DNA of 64,000 bases, taken from contig CM018691.1 of NCBI GenBank assembly GCA_009363875.1, forward strand, positions 7,075,977 to 7,139,976, read 5' to 3'. The stretch is from Mikania micrantha. Its lineage: Eukaryota > Streptophyta > Magnoliopsida > Asterales > Asteraceae. The position numbers and the translations under genes are program-made. The notes beneath the pieces were generated by a model. The model made no database searches and was not told where the DNA came from. It worked only from the letters and a program-made list of their open reading frames with translations. Positions 62,728 to 64,000 of this stretch are shown here, piece after piece; the stretch's first letter is position 1; each line of letters starts with the position of its first letter.

Positions 62728-64000
62728 TTAGAAATAGAAGTTGTGAGAAAACATAAAATTTATCAAACTTTTTATATCACAATACTATTCTCGTTTTAAA
62801 GATAAAAAAAATGCTCGAATTTTTTGGTGTAATTTTTTTTAAAAAAATAATATCATATATAAAAGTTACAATTATTTAAAAAAATGGGGGAACATGATAA
62901 AAAGTAAAAAAAAGTGTCGATGACTAAAATAACATTTCATTAACTTTTTCTATACAATTTAATCTCAATCATTAAATTATATATTAAATGATTTTATATC
63001 CTTCTCACACTTCTTACACTGAAACCCTTTTTATTATGACATCCCCGTAGAATATATGTTTGCTTAATTATCTCCATTGTTAATTTATTCAATTTTTTAC
63101 AAACCCTTTGATTGATTGTATACCATCTCTGGGCCGGCTTAGAGCAGGGGCAAAGTGGGCGACGACACTGACCTGACTTTTATAACGGAATTGAAATTTA
63201 AAGTTTTTGTATATATTATATTATTAACTTTTTATATATAAATCAATAATTTTTTTTTAAAAGGTCCAATTTTTTTCTCGTCCAAGCCCCTGATTTTTTT
63301 TTATTCTTGGGGCGAGCTCCTACTATCTTCACGTGCAAAACCACAATATTTAATTTCATTTAAGCCATAATTCTTTTGTATTCTCAACCGATGGGAACAA
63401 AAGATCGATCAAATGCATAGTTCATGGCACAACCTTCCATCTAGTCCCCAAACAACTCTACTACATAACCAGTGATTCCAACATTTCTGCCACAGCTGAG
63501 GAATCATAGTATCGTACGCCACCACCGGTTATAAGTAAACAAATATCTCAAGTTGGTAGCCAGAACAAAGACCGGCTACTCGGATAAAGAAGAAGACGAC
63601 GAAACTCGACCGGGCAAATGTAATATAACAAAGATTGGACCATATAGACATATGATTTATTACCCGAGCATCCTCAACTTATAAGGATAACAACATGCCC
63701 TTCATGTGATGGTAGTAGTTAAAAAGATTGGCCATGAAGCAAAAGTAAGGTTGTTGCCATGTGACTTGCATTTGAGTCATGGAAAAATACGAGGAAATAT
63801 GCACATTAGACCCAAAATAGCATGACATTGACACCGCAAAGGCGCAAACCCCCACACGATTGGCGCCATTCTTCGTATAAACAAGAAAATGAGCGTTTTT
63901 CTATGAAAATTTGCGACACAATTACGACGAAAAGTAAAACCCTGATATTGTGGCAATTTTTGCGACAAAAACAAAAAAACCTTAATTTTTATCGCAAATT
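62728..64000. other. AT-rich intergenic DNA
   Basis: No supported gene. 63735-63785 resembles the SINE relic near 38010 (gcaaaagtaaggttg, catgtgac). 63120-63310 holds a decayed GC-richer repeat. The frame at 63777-63974 has no recognised domain. The last 80 bp contain tgcgac/gtcgca-like words of a possible DNA element cut by the window edge. Confidence 0.45.

Noticed and set aside
63777..63974. 65-residue minus-strand frame at the right edge
   Set aside because: No motif, no homologous context, likely part of a repeat cut by the window end.

Overview
The window is nuclear DNA from a flowering plant: split genes with GT-AG introns, AT-rich spacers, Ty1/copia and Ty3/gypsy LTR retrotransposons, SINEs and hAT-type elements. 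An LTR element carrying an ARID domain, the style of the repeats, and LTRs starting TGTCACACC or TGTAACGACCC suggest the daisy family (Asteraceae), possibly Anthemideae. That placement is inference; nothing in the window names a species.

The only host gene family that is clearly present is a tandem array of plant glutamate receptor-like (GLR) channel genes, apparently clade II (GLR2-like), all on the minus strand. Copy C (five exons, 58643 to 39722) has an open frame of 854 codons, consistent splice sites and every expected domain. Its introns 1 and 4 are swollen to about 8.8 and 6.9 kb by retrotransposons. Copy B (37388 to 27645) is dead: no start codon, no intron-1 acceptor, a TGA, a 1-bp deletion, two gag-only copia elements in exon 2, and truncation in exon 4. 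Copy A (13593 to 8630) keeps exon 1 and most of exon 2, then stops at a copia LTR. A short relic of GLR exon 3 lies on the plus strand at 39372-39444. Promoter-proximal sequence is shared by the three copies and gives empty sites that confirm several transposon insertions.

Layout. 1-6510: a young non-autonomous Tat-like LTR element (111-5837, TSD TGAGG) inside older LTR DNA. 6511-8629: copia gag plus 5' LTR that truncates GLR-A. 8630-20030: GLR-A, copia relics in its intron, its upstream region, a hAT element and a large LTR-like block. 20494-27640: inverted copia LTRs, then an older LTR split by two solo LTRs (21839-23306 and 23959-27114). 27645-37388: GLR-B with its two gag-only elements (28371-31160 and 31955-36053), the second split by another solo LTR (32691-34808). 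39372-58643: GLR-C with a nearly complete copia element (41785-46435), a SINE, an ARID-carrying retroelement (49591-51025), a gypsy remnant (51020-54989), a SINE with 15-bp TSD (55326-55613), a glucanase (GH17) fragment and copia relics in its introns. 58644-64000: upstream region of GLR-C with hAT and other DNA elements, then AT-rich spacer.

The points most worth a second look are the ARID-carrying LTR element, the pair of gag-only copia elements killing one GLR exon, and clusters of short near-palindromic TACG-type words placed just upstream of TATA-like boxes in several unrelated LTR families.
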